The notes beneath the pieces are model-generated. The model was not told the DNA's origin. It worked only from the letters and a program-made list of their open reading frames with translations, and ran no database searches. A stretch of 64,000 nucleotides of DNA, from assembly GCF_963669205.1 (NCBI RefSeq), contig NZ_OY769915.1, positions 656,001-720,000 of the forward strand, read 5' to 3'. Position numbers and translations under genes: made by a program. Numbering within the stretch: position 1 is the first letter of the stretch; each line of letters opens with the position of its first letter. This document shows, in pieces, positions 25,603 through 34,542 of this stretch. The stretch comes from an uncultured Roseibium sp. Its GTDB lineage: Bacteria > Pseudomonadota > Alphaproteobacteria > Rhizobiales > Stappiaceae.

Positions 25603-26673
25603 GTGACAGACATGCGGTTCGACAGCGTTGTGGTCGGCGCGGGCCTGAGCGGTCTCGCGGTCGCCAGGGTTCTGCTGGCAAGGGGCGAGACGGTCGCGCT
25701 TCTCGAAGCAAGAGACCGGGCAGGCGGGCGCATCCTGTCCCGCCCCGTTTCTGCGGCGGGGCCGCGATATGACCTCGGCCCGGCCTGGATCTGGCCCCAC
25801 AACACCCGGATGCTGACCCTCGTCTCGGAACTCGGTCTGCCGCTGATGCGTCAGCACTCGGCGGGCAAACTGGTGTTTCAGGATCAGAACGGCGCGATCC
25901 GCCGCGATCTCGACTTCGCCACCATGGGCGAGGCCTTGCGGGTTGAAGGCGGTCTCGCGCGGGTGACCGACGGCCTTGCGAGTGGCTTGCCGGAGGGCGT
26001 TTTGCGCCTCGGCCATGCGGTCAGCAGGATCGAAGCCAGTGACGCGGGGGTCCGCGTGACGGGAGCGAGGCGCGACGATGCCTTCGCGGTCGAGGCGGAC
26101 CGGGTCATCCTGGCCTTGCCGCCGCGTCTTGCCGCCGGCACGCTCGATTTTCTGCCCGCGCTCCCGGAAGCACACGTTCAAAGCATGAAGTCCGTGCCGA
26201 CCTGGATGGCAGGACACGCCAAGCTCGTCGCCGTTTTCGAACGCGCCTTCTGGCGCGAGGCCGGTCTGTCCGGAGATGCAATCAGCCATATTGGACCGCT
26301 ATTCGAAATCCACGACGCGTCGCCTGACCCGGATGCATCGGGCGGGGCCGCCCTTTTCGGCTTCGTCGCACCGGACCGTGCGGGCAGAGATTGCGACGAG
26401 GCCCGGCTGGTCGAGGATGCGACCCGTCAACTTTCGGCACTGTTTGGCCCGATCCTTGGCGCACCGACACAGGTGCTTTTGGAGAATTGGGCAAAGGACC
26501 CGTTCACGGCAACAGAGCTTGATCGCCCAGACCTTTCCGGACACCCCCGGTATCGCAGGTTGGCATTCGCTGAAGCGCCCTGGTCGGGACGGGTTCTCTT
26601 CGCCGGCACGGAGACGGCGCCCGAATACGGAGGTTTTCTGGAAGGAGCCCTGGAAGCCGCGGAATCGATTTGA
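25603..26673 (+). CDS. FAD-dependent amine oxidase
   Basis: 356 aa. The N-terminal dinucleotide motif VVVGAGLSGLAVARVL and EARDRAGGRI place it in the monoamine-oxidase flavoprotein family; FAGTETAPEYGGFLEGALEAAE is the C-terminal FAD motif. Shorter than eukaryotic MAO (about 450 aa) but in the range of small bacterial members. GTG 25603 or ATG 25612 could start it; AAGG suits the latter. Co-transcribed with the cupin; substrate unknown. Confidence 0.85.
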   Translation: MTDMRFDSVVVGAGLSGLAVARVLLARGETVALLEARDRAGGRILSRPVSAAGPRYDLGPAWIWPHNTRMLTLVSELGLPLMRQHSAGKLVFQDQNGAIRRDLDFATMGEALRVEGGLARVTDGLASGLPEGVLRLGHAVSRIEASDAGVRVTGARRDDAFAVEADRVILALPPRLAAGTLDFLPALPEAHVQSMKSVPTWMAGHAKLVAVFERAFWREAGLSGDAISHIGPLFEIHDASPDPDASGGAALFGFVAPDRAGRDCDEARLVEDATRQLSALFGPILGAPTQVLLENWAKDPFTATELDRPDLSGHPRYRRLAFAEAPWSGRVLFAGTETAPEYGGFLEGALEAAESI

Positions 26674-26812
26674 GCCTGGGGCATGTGTCTGAACGGGCAT
26701 AATGAATTTTACGACCGTGCAAGGGCGAGAGGATTTGAGATAAGGTTCCCCCAGAGCAAAAGCAGGACCGGATGGGCATCTGGCTGCGCTAAAGTCAGAA
26801 GTGGGGAATATC

Positions 26813-28039
26813 ATGGAGCCTGCAGCGGTCGCCGATCCGATAACGATTGACAGCTTTGCCGCCTTCACGCTCGGTATCGTCGTGTATTTCGTGGGAGCAC
26901 GGCTTACGAAACGGTTTTCGATCCTGTCGGCCTACAGCATTCCGGAGCCTGTCAGCGGGGGCCTCGCCGCCGCTTTCTGCGCGCTTCTGGTCGTCGTGGC
27001 GACAGGCCGGACGATCGAATACGATCTTTCCGTGCGCGATTTCCTGCTGGTTTACTTTTTCACGACGGTGGGTCTGAATGCGCGCGTGTCCGATCTGACC
27101 CGCGGCGGGCCGGTTCTGGCGATCATGCTCGGCCTTACCCTGGTTTTCATGATTGTGCAGAACGGTGTCGGTGCTCTTGGAGCGCTGCTTTTCGGTCTGC
27201 CGTCGCAGGCCGGTGTTCTGCTCGGCACGGCGTCCCTGATCGGCGGGCACGGAACGGCCATTGCGTGGGGCCCGACAATTGCCTCCCAGTACGGCGTCAC
27301 CGGTGCTGCCGAACTCGGTATCGCCTCGGCCACGGTCGGGTTGATCCTTGCAAGTGTCCTCGGCGGTCCGATCGCCAAGTACCTGATTTCGAAGAACAGC
27401 CTCACGGCGACGGACGAGGCGGATGCCGTCGAAACCCATGAGGCCGCGGCAACCGATGAAACCCGCGCACCGATCAACCACGTGGAGATCATGCGCTGCA
27501 TCCTGTGGATCCATGTTGCGATCGTGATCGGCTATTCCGCACACGAAAGCCTGCTGACGGCGGGGCTGAAACTGCCGCTTTTCGTTCCGTGCCTGATCTC
27601 CGGCATCGTGTTGTCCAACGTCGTGCCGATGGTTTTCAGAAAGTCGAAATCGCCGGCAGGCACCCAGTCGCTGGATCTGATCAACGAGTTCAGCCTGTCC
27701 GTCTTTCTGTCCATGTCGTTGATGAGCATGGAGCTCTGGACCCTGGCCGGCAGCGCGGGTGTGCTTGCCGTGACAATGGTGCTGCAGGCGGTGGCGGCGG
27801 CGGTCTTCATCGTGTTCATCGTCTTCCGGGTGATGGGGCGGAACTATTTTGCCGCGGTGCTGTCTGCCGGATTTGCGGGCTTCGCTCTCGGTGCGACACC
27901 GACGGCGATCGCCAACATGAAAGCCGTGACACAGCGCTACGGACCGTCGCCGCTCGCCTTCATCGTGCTGCCGCTGATTTCCGCTTTCTTTGTCGACCTT
28001 GCCAACGCGTTCATCATCCAGTGGTTCCTGAGCCTGTGA
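26813..28039 (+). CDS. gltS: Sodium/glutamate symporter GltS-like
   Basis: 408 aa with about ten to twelve membrane segments in two inverted repeats. AYSIPEPVSGGLAAA, TVGLNARVSDL, SLIGGHGTAIAWGP and GATPTAIANMKAV are the GltS signature loops. It imports glutamate with sodium. ATG 26813 is preferred to GTG 26801 because GGGG lies 6 nt before it. Confidence 0.9.
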   Translation: MEPAAVADPITIDSFAAFTLGIVVYFVGARLTKRFSILSAYSIPEPVSGGLAAAFCALLVVVATGRTIEYDLSVRDFLLVYFFTTVGLNARVSDLTRGGPVLAIMLGLTLVFMIVQNGVGALGALLFGLPSQAGVLLGTASLIGGHGTAIAWGPTIASQYGVTGAAELGIASATVGLILASVLGGPIAKYLISKNSLTATDEADAVETHEAAATDETRAPINHVEIMRCILWIHVAIVIGYSAHESLLTAGLKLPLFVPCLISGIVLSNVVPMVFRKSKSPAGTQSLDLINEFSLSVFLSMSLMSMELWTLAGSAGVLAVTMVLQAVAAAVFIVFIVFRVMGRNYFAAVLSAGFAGFALGATPTAIANMKAVTQRYGPSPLAFIVLPLISAFFVDLANAFIIQWFLSL

Positions 28040-28097
28040 TGACCTCCGGCCGCTCTGTCATGCGCAGTGCGAAGGACGGCAAGCGGAGCCGCCACAG

Positions 28098-29129
28098 ATG
28101 AGACGGCTCCTGCGTGCCGTGATGAGGATCGGTGCCGGGGTCCTTGTTCTTCTGATCGCCGTCTTCATGGCGCTGGCCAGCTACTACTGGCTGGGCTGGC
28201 CGGACTGGCTGCGCCTGACGCTTGCCGTCGCGATCATGCCCGTGTTGGCGGTTCTGTGGTTTTTCCCCGGTGACGGACGATGGATGCGCCGCGGCGCCGC
28301 GCTCGCATTGATCGCGGTCTTTTTCGCCGCCTATTCGCAGAAGGAGGTTCTGCCCCGGACATTCGTTCCGCTGCATGAACGCGTTATCGATGCGAGTTTT
28401 TCCGGAAACATCGTCGAGATCGTCAATTTCCGGGATGCGATCCATCCGGTCGGGGCGCCCGCGCAGCCCAGATGGACGACCCGTTCCTTCGATCTGAGCG
28501 AACTCGCCGGCGCTCAGCTTGTCTACCAGCCCTTCGGCACCTCCGCCGCGACGGTCCACGTCATGATGACCTTCGCGTTTCGGAACGGCGATCACCTGGC
28601 TGTCTCTTTCGAAGCGCGCCGGACGAGCTGGGACACATTCGATGCGCTGGCCGGCTTCTTCAGGCACGACCAGCTCTATCCGGTTCTGGGGACCGAACGC
28701 GACCTGCTCTGGAAGCGCCTCGCGCACGTGCCGCCCAACGAGCTTTACTTCTTCGACATTCAGGGATCCAACGCCGAGATCCGGGCCTATCTCACGCGGC
28801 TTCTGGAATTTGTCGCCGAACTGCACGACAGACCGCAATTCTATTCGACGGTCTCCGAAAGCTGCTTCACCACACTCATCAAGCTGAGCCCGCAGGTTCA
28901 GAACGCTGTGCCCTGGTACGACTTGCGGCGCTGGGTGCCGGGGGCCTCGGTCGGATTGCTGCAGGAACTCGGTGTCATCGAAAACGATGTCGCCGAGGAA
29001 GAGCTGACCAGGAGGCAGAAGCTTGGCCCCGGCGTGAAGCCCCCCTGGGAGTTCGAGAGTGCCGACGACTGGAGCCGCCATCTGCGGTCGCGGATCGGGG
29101 TTCCTGAGACCGCTTCGACGGGCCGCTAG
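28098..29129 (+). CDS. DUF4105 domain membrane protein
   Basis: 343 aa. Two or three N-terminal membrane segments (residues about 8-80) precede a large domain with DIQGSNAEIRAYLTRLL and FYSTVSESCFTTLI, typical of DUF4105, a family of unknown, possibly protease-like function. Its TAG stop is the left edge of a repeat copy that starts GGGTACG. Confidence 0.8.
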   Translation: MRRLLRAVMRIGAGVLVLLIAVFMALASYYWLGWPDWLRLTLAVAIMPVLAVLWFFPGDGRWMRRGAALALIAVFFAAYSQKEVLPRTFVPLHERVIDASFSGNIVEIVNFRDAIHPVGAPAQPRWTTRSFDLSELAGAQLVYQPFGTSAATVHVMMTFAFRNGDHLAVSFEARRTSWDTFDALAGFFRHDQLYPVLGTERDLLWKRLAHVPPNELYFFDIQGSNAEIRAYLTRLLEFVAELHDRPQFYSTVSESCFTTLIKLSPQVQNAVPWYDLRRWVPGASVGLLQELGVIENDVAEEELTRRQKLGPGVKPPWEFESADDWSRHLRSRIGVPETASTGR

Positions 29130-29150
29130 GGTACGATTCCATAAATGAGG
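29127..29150. repeat. Degenerate copy of the GGGTACG dispersed repeat
   Basis: GGGTACGATTCCATAAATGA matches the left end of the elements at 545-814 and 6919-6970 (GGGTACGGACCCATAAATGA) with only the interior GACC changed to ATTC. TA precedes it, and again it lies between convergent gene ends and supplies a TAG stop. No intact right end is visible. Confidence 0.6.
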
Positions 29151-29158
29151 CGGACCGC

Positions 29159-29803
29159 TCAGCGCACGGCCCTGACTTCCGGCTGGATGAAGTTGAAGAT
29201 GGTCTGGGGGTTGCGGCCTGAAAACAGGAATTTGATGACCATCGCCGCGGCGGCTTCGAGCTGGTAGGCGTGTTCGTTGCCACCCAGACGCAGCGGGTCC
29301 GCACCGACGTCCCTGATCAGTTGGGCAATCGTGTCATCCGCTCCGGCATCCGCCGTATAGAGCGTCACCATCTGGCGGCCGTCATAGGTCATGTCGAGGT
29401 CTTCCCAGACCGCCACCTGCGCCATGTTGAAGGCCTTGCCGACGTGCGCGTCCGGCAGATGCTCCGCAATGGCTTCGGTCAGCGACCGGCCGTCGTCGCG
29501 AGTCGTCAGGAACGTCTCGATACTGACCGGATTGTTGATGTCGATGACGATCTTGCCCGCGAAAGCCGACGGGCCGCCCGCGCTGTCAATGCCGCTGAAT
29601 GTGTCCTCCCAACGGGTGGCGAGAATGACGACATCGCCAAAGGCTGCCGCTTCTTCCGCAGATCCCGCACGCGCTCCGATCTCCGTGGCGACGGCGTTTG
29701 CCTTGTCCGGGTTCCGTCCCGAAAGCATGACCTCATGCTTTCCCAACCACTTGCCCGCGAGTGCTTTCGCCATGCCGCCTGATCCGATGATGCCGATTTT
29801 CAT
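29159..29803 (-). CDS. NADPH-dependent F420 reductase-like / NAD(P)-binding protein
   Basis: 214 aa. The N-terminal Rossmann motif GIIGSGGMAKALA and SGRNPDKA fit the F420-dependent NADP oxidoreductase superfamily (Pfam F420_oxidored). VGKAFNMAQVAVWEDLDM corresponds to its middle helix. The partner redox cofactor is not known here. Divergent from a LysR gene that probably regulates it. Confidence 0.82.
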   Translation of the reverse strand: MKIGIIGSGGMAKALAGKWLGKHEVMLSGRNPDKANAVATEIGARAGSAEEAAAFGDVVILATRWEDTFSGIDSAGGPSAFAGKIVIDINNPVSIETFLTTRDDGRSLTEAIAEHLPDAHVGKAFNMAQVAVWEDLDMTYDGRQMVTLYTADAGADDTIAQLIRDVGADPLRLGGNEHAYQLEAAAAMVIKFLFSGRNPQTIFNFIQPEVRAVR

Positions 29804-29873
29804 GACTTAATCCTTTATTCGTGATGGCTTGTATTTGGCGAACCATCACGCATAATTAAAATTATGAATTTGT
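29804..29873. promoter_or_regulatory. LysR/F420-reductase divergent control region
   Basis: CATAATTAAAATTATG (29851-29866) is a perfect AT-rich palindrome, and GTGATGG (29821-29827) with CCATCAC (29843-29849) is a second inverted repeat. Both are suitable LysR binding sites; the first fits the T-N11-A layout. Confidence 0.5.
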
Positions 29874-30791
29874 ATGACTTCTATAATCTGCATGGATATT
29901 AAGCAGGGAGATATCGGGCTGCTTCTGGCCCTGGATGCCCTTCTCGCGCACGAGAGCGTCTCAAGGGCGGCTGACCAGCTCGGTATCAGCCAGCCGGCCA
30001 TGTCGGCTCAACTCAAGCGGCTGCGGAGCCTTTTCAACGATCCGCTCCTGACTCCGTCCGGCCGGAGGCTGGTCGCGACAAGCCGTGCCCGGGCGTTGCA
30101 GCAGGATCTGCGCCGTCACTTGCAGAACCTCGATGCGCTTGTGCGCGAAAACGAAACGTTTGATCCTGCGGTAACGCGAAAGACCTTCAGGATGATCGCG
30201 ACGGATTACGTGCATCTGATCCTCGCCGCGCGGCTGGAGGACCGGATCGGTGCCGCCGCCCCGGGTGCGCGTCTTGCTTTCTTGCCATTCGAGCCAAGGT
30301 CGATGTGGGAGAGCCTGGAGGCAGATGCTGCCGACCTCGCGCTGGTAACGGGAATGGATCTCCCGGACGCGATCAGCCGGCCAGCGATGACGGAGACATT
30401 CTGCGTGATCATGCGGCGCGGTCACCCGCTGGAGGGGGCGGATCTGACAACTGTGGCCTTCTGCGAACAGCGGCACATCCTGATTTCGCCGGAAGGCGGC
30501 GGTTTCGTCGGGGCGACCGACCGCGCGCTCGCAGGCCTCGGGATGAAACGGCATGTCGCGGTCTCGCTGCCGAGCTTTCTGCTCGCGCCCGGTCTGGTTG
30601 CCGCTTCGGACGCGCTTTGCGTCGTGCCCCGCAGACTAGCCGTCCTTTATCGGGACAATGTTGTTTGCCGGAACTTGCCGTTCGACGTGAGCGGTTTCGA
30701 TGTCGACATGCTGTGGCATCCCCGCCGGCAGAACGATCCGGCGCACATCTGGTTCCGGGGTGAGGCCGCCAGACTGGCAAGGGCAATTTGA
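29874..30791 (+). CDS. LysR family regulator (NodD/PcpR-like)
   Basis: 305 aa. The helix-turn-helix is SVSRAADQLGISQPAMSAQL, near residues 30-50, and FNDPLLTPSGRRLVATSRA is typical of the NodD/NahR-like subgroup; a substrate-binding-like domain follows. The start could be ATG 29874 or ATG 29892; neither has a clear ribosome binding site. Divergent from the F420-reductase-like gene. Confidence 0.88.
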   Translation: MTSIICMDIKQGDIGLLLALDALLAHESVSRAADQLGISQPAMSAQLKRLRSLFNDPLLTPSGRRLVATSRARALQQDLRRHLQNLDALVRENETFDPAVTRKTFRMIATDYVHLILAARLEDRIGAAAPGARLAFLPFEPRSMWESLEADAADLALVTGMDLPDAISRPAMTETFCVIMRRGHPLEGADLTTVAFCEQRHILISPEGGGFVGATDRALAGLGMKRHVAVSLPSFLLAPGLVAASDALCVVPRRLAVLYRDNVVCRNLPFDVSGFDVDMLWHPRRQNDPAHIWFRGEAARLARAI

Positions 30792-30941
30792 GGCAAACGG
30801 CGCTCGCGCTTCCGGAATGACAGATCGTGAGCCCGTTTCTTACAGGGAATTCATTTGTTTATGCGTGGGTTCGACACAATTTCAAGGACGATAGATAGGA
30901 ATGATCGAAGGACCGTGCGTTATCGTTGAAGGGAGTTTTTT

Positions 30942-31661
30942 ATGTGTTTGATCCATGAGAATGACGGTATTAGCCGGCGGAACCTGATTGCAGGCGGACT
31001 GGCGGGTGCAAGCGTACTGGCGGCCCCGGCGGCTCTGGCCCAGGAGGCATCCGGTCCCGTGAGCACCTCAAGACCATCCTCTCCGGCAGAAGCCCTGCAA
31101 CTCCTGAAGGAAGGCAACGCCCGCTATGTTGCCAACGCGCCGATCAACACGGATCATTCGCTGGACCGGGCCAAGCGCGCCCAGAGGCAAAAACCATTTG
31201 CGGCCGTTGTCGCCTGTTCCGACTCCCGTGTCGCGCCGGAGATTGTTTTCGACCAGGGGCTCGGAGACATTTTTGTCGTCCGGGTCGCCGGCAACTTCAT
31301 CAACGAAGACGGGCTTGCGAGTCTTGAATTCGGAGCCGCTGCCCTGGGTGTCCAGGTGATCGTTGTCCTTGGCCACACGGCCTGCGGTGCGGTGGATGCC
31401 ACGATCCAGTCCATTGAAGACAGGACGCTGCCACCCGGGCATCTGCCGAGCCTTGTCGAGGCGATCCGGCCGGCGGTCTATGACGTCATGCCCGAACAGC
31501 CCGCCGATCTTCTTACAGCAGCGATCGCCCAGAATGCACGCCTGAACGCCGAAAAGGCGTCACGGTCACAGCCGGTTCTTGCCGATCTGAAGGAAGCCGG
31601 AAAACTGATGTCGGTTGCCGGGGTTTACGACATCGCAACGGGCAAGGTCGAGTTCCTCTAG
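30942..31661 (+). CDS. Exported beta-class carbonic anhydrase
   Basis: 239 aa. A Tat-type signal (SRRNLIAGG then a hydrophobic stretch ending AALAQ) indicates periplasmic export. The enzyme motif ACSDSRVAPE gives zinc-ligand Cys92 and the Asp94-Arg96 dyad, and GHTACGA gives His145 and Cys148. It hydrates CO2 to bicarbonate. GGGAG precedes the ATG. Confidence 0.93.
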   Translation: MCLIHENDGISRRNLIAGGLAGASVLAAPAALAQEASGPVSTSRPSSPAEALQLLKEGNARYVANAPINTDHSLDRAKRAQRQKPFAAVVACSDSRVAPEIVFDQGLGDIFVVRVAGNFINEDGLASLEFGAAALGVQVIVVLGHTACGAVDATIQSIEDRTLPPGHLPSLVEAIRPAVYDVMPEQPADLLTAAIAQNARLNAEKASRSQPVLADLKEAGKLMSVAGVYDIATGKVEFL

Positions 31662-31677
31662 AGCTATTCCGCAACTG

Positions 31678-31703
31678 GCTGCGCTCTGGTCAGCGCAGCT
31701 TTT
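31678..31703 (+). terminator. Terminator-like hairpin after carbonic anhydrase gene
   Basis: GCTGCGC (31678-31684) pairs with GCGCAGC (31693-31699), followed by TTTT. It overlaps the 3' end of the convergent hxlR-type gene. Confidence 0.55.
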
Positions 31704-32037
31704 CCACCCAGTCCATGGCCCAGTCGCCGAGCGGTTCCAGCCTTTCGAAGAGCTGCCGTCCGTCGTCGGTCAGCGCATAGCCATCCTCTGCGTTGTAGAT
31801 CAGACCGGCCGCGCGCAGTTCCTTCAAACGGGTGTTGAGAACGCTGGGCGATGCCGATCCGCAGCGGTCCTGGAGGTCACGGAACGTCCGGTTCCCGTCA
31901 CTGAGATTCCACAGGACACCCATGGACCATCGGCGGCCGATCAGGTCGAAAAGCACCATGATCGGTTGACCTGATTTCGACCCGCGCACCGGCACGCCCG
32001 GTTTTGGCAGTATCGGCGGTACCTTCTTTCCCGTCAT
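31690..32037 (-). CDS. HxlR family transcriptional regulator
   Basis: 115 aa, the size of a single HxlR winged helix. FDLIGRRWSMGVLWNLSDGNRTFRDL and SPSVLNTRLKELRAAGLI are family blocks. ATG 32037 follows GAGGAT; the in-frame extension to 32127 would encode Cys/Tyr-rich sequence across the operators. Divergent from the EamA exporter. Confidence 0.88.
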   Translation of the reverse strand: MTGKKVPPILPKPGVPVRGSKSGQPIMVLFDLIGRRWSMGVLWNLSDGNRTFRDLQDRCGSASPSVLNTRLKELRAAGLIYNAEDGYALTDDGRQLFERLEPLGDWAMDWVEKLR

Positions 32038-32055
32038 CTGATCCTCATTTCGCTT

Positions 32056-32096
32056 GCTACGAAAATAGTAGCAATGTATGCTACGAATATAGTAGC
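32056..32096. promoter_or_regulatory. Two HxlR operators
   Basis: GCTACGAAAATAGTAGC (32056-32072) and GCTACGAATATAGTAGC (32080-32096) are near-identical 17-bp palindromes whose centres are 24 bp apart, lying between the HxlR gene and the EamA gene. Two dimer sites on neighbouring helical faces are implied. Confidence 0.75.
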
Positions 32097-32111
32097 AAAG
32101 GAATGATCGAC

Positions 32112-33038
32112 ATGAAAGACGCTGCAAGCCCTGCCGATATTGCCCTGTGGCTAGTCCTCGCCTTGCTGTGGAGCACCTCCTACACGGCCATCAAGGTCGG
32201 CGTTCAGACGCTCGATCCGGTTGTTCTGGTCGCCGGAAGGCTCGTGATCGGTGCCCTGGCGCTGTTCGCTGTCCTGAAACTGCGACGGATGGCACTGTCC
32301 GGCCGCCTGGAAGACTGGAAACACTATGCGGTCAGCGGATTGCTCGGCAGCGCGATCCCGTTTCTGCTGATATCCTACGGAGAGCAGACGGTCGACAGCG
32401 CACTGGCGTCCATCCTGATGGGCATAGCGCCCGTGACCACTGTCTTCATGGCGTCCTTTGTCTTTTCCGACGAGTATCTGACGCCCCGGATCGTGCTCGG
32501 TCTTCTCTTCGGCATCGCCGGGGTGACGCTGCTCGTCGGCCCGGAAGCACTGAAGGATCTTGGCGGCGATCTGACGGCGCAATTGTCGATCCTTGCAGCG
32601 GCCCTGTGTTACGGCGTCACGACGATCTATGTCAGGCGTTTCGTCAAGCGGCCTCCGCTTGAAATGGCGGCCGGGTCGACGATCTTTGCAGCCCTTGCGA
32701 TGGGGATCATGGCGGCCCTGTCCGGCTCGTCAGGTGCCATTGACACGAGCGCAGCCTCGCTCGGAATTGTTGTCTATCTGGGCCTGTTCTCGACAGCGAT
32801 GGCCACATTGATCTATTTCCAGCTCGTGCCGAGGCTTGGCGCCACAAGGATGTCGCAGGTCAATTTCGCCGTGCCGGTCGGAGGCGCGCTCATCGGCGCG
32901 ACCGTGCTCTCGGAATCTCTCGCGACACATCAGGTCGCGGCGCTCGGGGTCATCATGGTGGCAATTTTCCTCGTGACGAAAAAGCGCCGCCCGAAGCGCC
33001 GGGACACTGTATCGATCAACCAGGGTGCAGCCGAGTAG
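32112..33038 (+). CDS. EamA/DMT family exporter
   Basis: 308 aa with ten predicted membrane segments and duplicated EamA halves (SYTAIKVGV in the first, TIYVRRFV opening the second). ATG 32112 is chosen since AAAGGA is 9 nt upstream; ATG 32103 would have none at proper distance. Likely target of the divergent HxlR repressor, as for many redox-active or electrophile effluxers. Confidence 0.87.
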   Translation: MKDAASPADIALWLVLALLWSTSYTAIKVGVQTLDPVVLVAGRLVIGALALFAVLKLRRMALSGRLEDWKHYAVSGLLGSAIPFLLISYGEQTVDSALASILMGIAPVTTVFMASFVFSDEYLTPRIVLGLLFGIAGVTLLVGPEALKDLGGDLTAQLSILAAALCYGVTTIYVRRFVKRPPLEMAAGSTIFAALAMGIMAALSGSSGAIDTSAASLGIVVYLGLFSTAMATLIYFQLVPRLGATRMSQVNFAVPVGGALIGATVLSESLATHQVAALGVIMVAIFLVTKKRRPKRRDTVSINQGAAE

Positions 33039-33154
33039 GAACCGGTTGTTGGCAGGCGTTTCAGCGCTAACCGATTGATGCATAACGGCAATGCAGGTGC
33101 GGACATGGAACTCCCCTGACTTCGTTCCGATATAGGGCACGAAAGGAGAGGGCG

Positions 33155-33721
33155 ATGACACACGCATTCGACATCCGCACACAAGACATGCCCGCAACCA
33201 TGCGCACCCTGCTGGACGAGTATCCCCGCGACAGCTGGGACGCGCATCCGGGCTTCAAGGAGAAAACGAAGCACTGGCTCGGCGCACATCAGATGTTCCG
33301 AAAGCTCGGAGAACTCGTGCGGTCCGAAACCGAACTCTACCTGGACAGATCCAGGGAGCCGGACGATTTCGCGGGACGGCTGTCCTACTATGGCAATGCG
33401 CTGGTGGCCAATCTTCATGGACATCACACCTGGGAAGACAAGAGTTACTTCCCGGAGCTGTCGGCAGCCGATCCGCGATTTGATGCCGGACTGGAGATCC
33501 TCGAAAAGGATCACCAGGAACTGGATCGCGTGCTGGACCGGTTTGCCAAGACCGCCAACCGGTCGATCAAGCTGATCCATCTCGACGAGCCCCAGGCGCG
33601 CGAGGAAGCAGGCCGGCTGCACGGTCTTGCCGGAACGATCGAGGCCTTTCTCGACCGGCACCTTGCCGACGAGGAGGAACTTGCCGTTCCGATCATCCTG
33701 CATCACCGCTTGCGGGGATAA
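33155..33721 (+). CDS. Hemerythrin HHE domain protein
   Basis: 188 aa, helical. HGHHTWEDKSYFPEL and DRHLADEEELAVPIILHH carry the His/Glu pattern of the hemerythrin-like HHE di-iron fold, with KDHQELD between them. Roles in the family include oxygen, NO or iron sensing. GGAGAGGG precedes the ATG. Confidence 0.85.
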   Translation: MTHAFDIRTQDMPATMRTLLDEYPRDSWDAHPGFKEKTKHWLGAHQMFRKLGELVRSETELYLDRSREPDDFAGRLSYYGNALVANLHGHHTWEDKSYFPELSAADPRFDAGLEILEKDHQELDRVLDRFAKTANRSIKLIHLDEPQAREEAGRLHGLAGTIEAFLDRHLADEEELAVPIILHHRLRG

Positions 33722-33783
33722 CCGGCGATCAAAACCTGGCCGCACGCGAAGGAAACCGTGTGCGGCACAGCGTCCGCTTTCGG

Positions 33784-34524
33784 TCAGGTCTTGTCTGAAG
33801 CTGGTTCGTCCGCGTGACCCGCTTCGGGTGCGTCGTATCTTTGGCGCTCCGCCGCCATCGCGCGCTCCCAGTCGGCACGGAGCTGAGCCAGGCGTTTGGG
33901 AACGCGATCTTCCAGTATCTCTGCCTGTGTGATCCGCTCGGTCCGGAAATACCGGAAGCCGCACCGTAATTCGCACCACGCAGCCAGGATCCGGCCCTCG
34001 TCCCTGTATCCGAGCAGAACGGGCCAGACAGTCCTGTCCGTCAGCATTCCCGTGTCGTCCCGGTATTCCAGCCTGATTTTTTTCTGCCGCCGGATCGCGG
34101 CCCGGATATCGGAGGAGGCGAGCACCTCTGGCGGCGTCTCCACCGGTGCGACGCCGGTCACCGGCTCCGCGAAGAAGCTGTGCAGATTGTCCGGGGCGAT
34201 GGCCTCGATCTTGGCAACGAGGCTGGCCGCCGAACGCCGCATGTCCGGTTCGCCGCGTGTCTGCACCCACTGTGCCCCAAGAACCGCTGCTTCGATTTCA
34301 TCCGGCGTGAGCATCAGCGGCGGCATGTGAAATCCCGCCTCCAGCACATACCCGACCCCGGCTTCGCCGCGGATCGGAACCCGTTGCGCCATCAGCGCAG
34401 CAACGTCCCGGTAGACCGTGCGTTTGCACACTTCCAGTTCCGCCGCAATCGCCGTGGCGGCAACAGGGCCGCGCGCACGTCTCAGGATCTCGATCAGTTC
34501 AAACAGCCGGTCGCCGCGCCGCAT
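33784..34524 (-). CDS. YafY-type HTH/WYL domain transcriptional regulator
   Basis: 246 aa. An N-terminal HTH_11 domain (RLFELIEILRRARGPVAATA, then CKRTVYRDVAALMAQ) is followed by a WYL domain with RILAAWCELRCGFRYFRTERI. ATG 34524 follows GGGAGA. It faces the GFA-family gene across a strong palindrome and is probably its regulator and autoregulated. Confidence 0.88.
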   Translation of the reverse strand: MRRGDRLFELIEILRRARGPVAATAIAAELEVCKRTVYRDVAALMAQRVPIRGEAGVGYVLEAGFHMPPLMLTPDEIEAAVLGAQWVQTRGEPDMRRSAASLVAKIEAIAPDNLHSFFAEPVTGVAPVETPPEVLASSDIRAAIRRQKKIRLEYRDDTGMLTDRTVWPVLLGYRDEGRILAAWCELRCGFRYFRTERITQAEILEDRVPKRLAQLRADWERAMAAERQRYDAPEAGHADEPASDKT

Positions 34525-34542
34525 GCCATCTCCCTTTTTGAA

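Noticed and set aside
28014..29081. 355-aa minus-strand frame opposite the DUF4105 gene
   Set aside because: Shadow frame with low-complexity Arg/Gln/Asp content.
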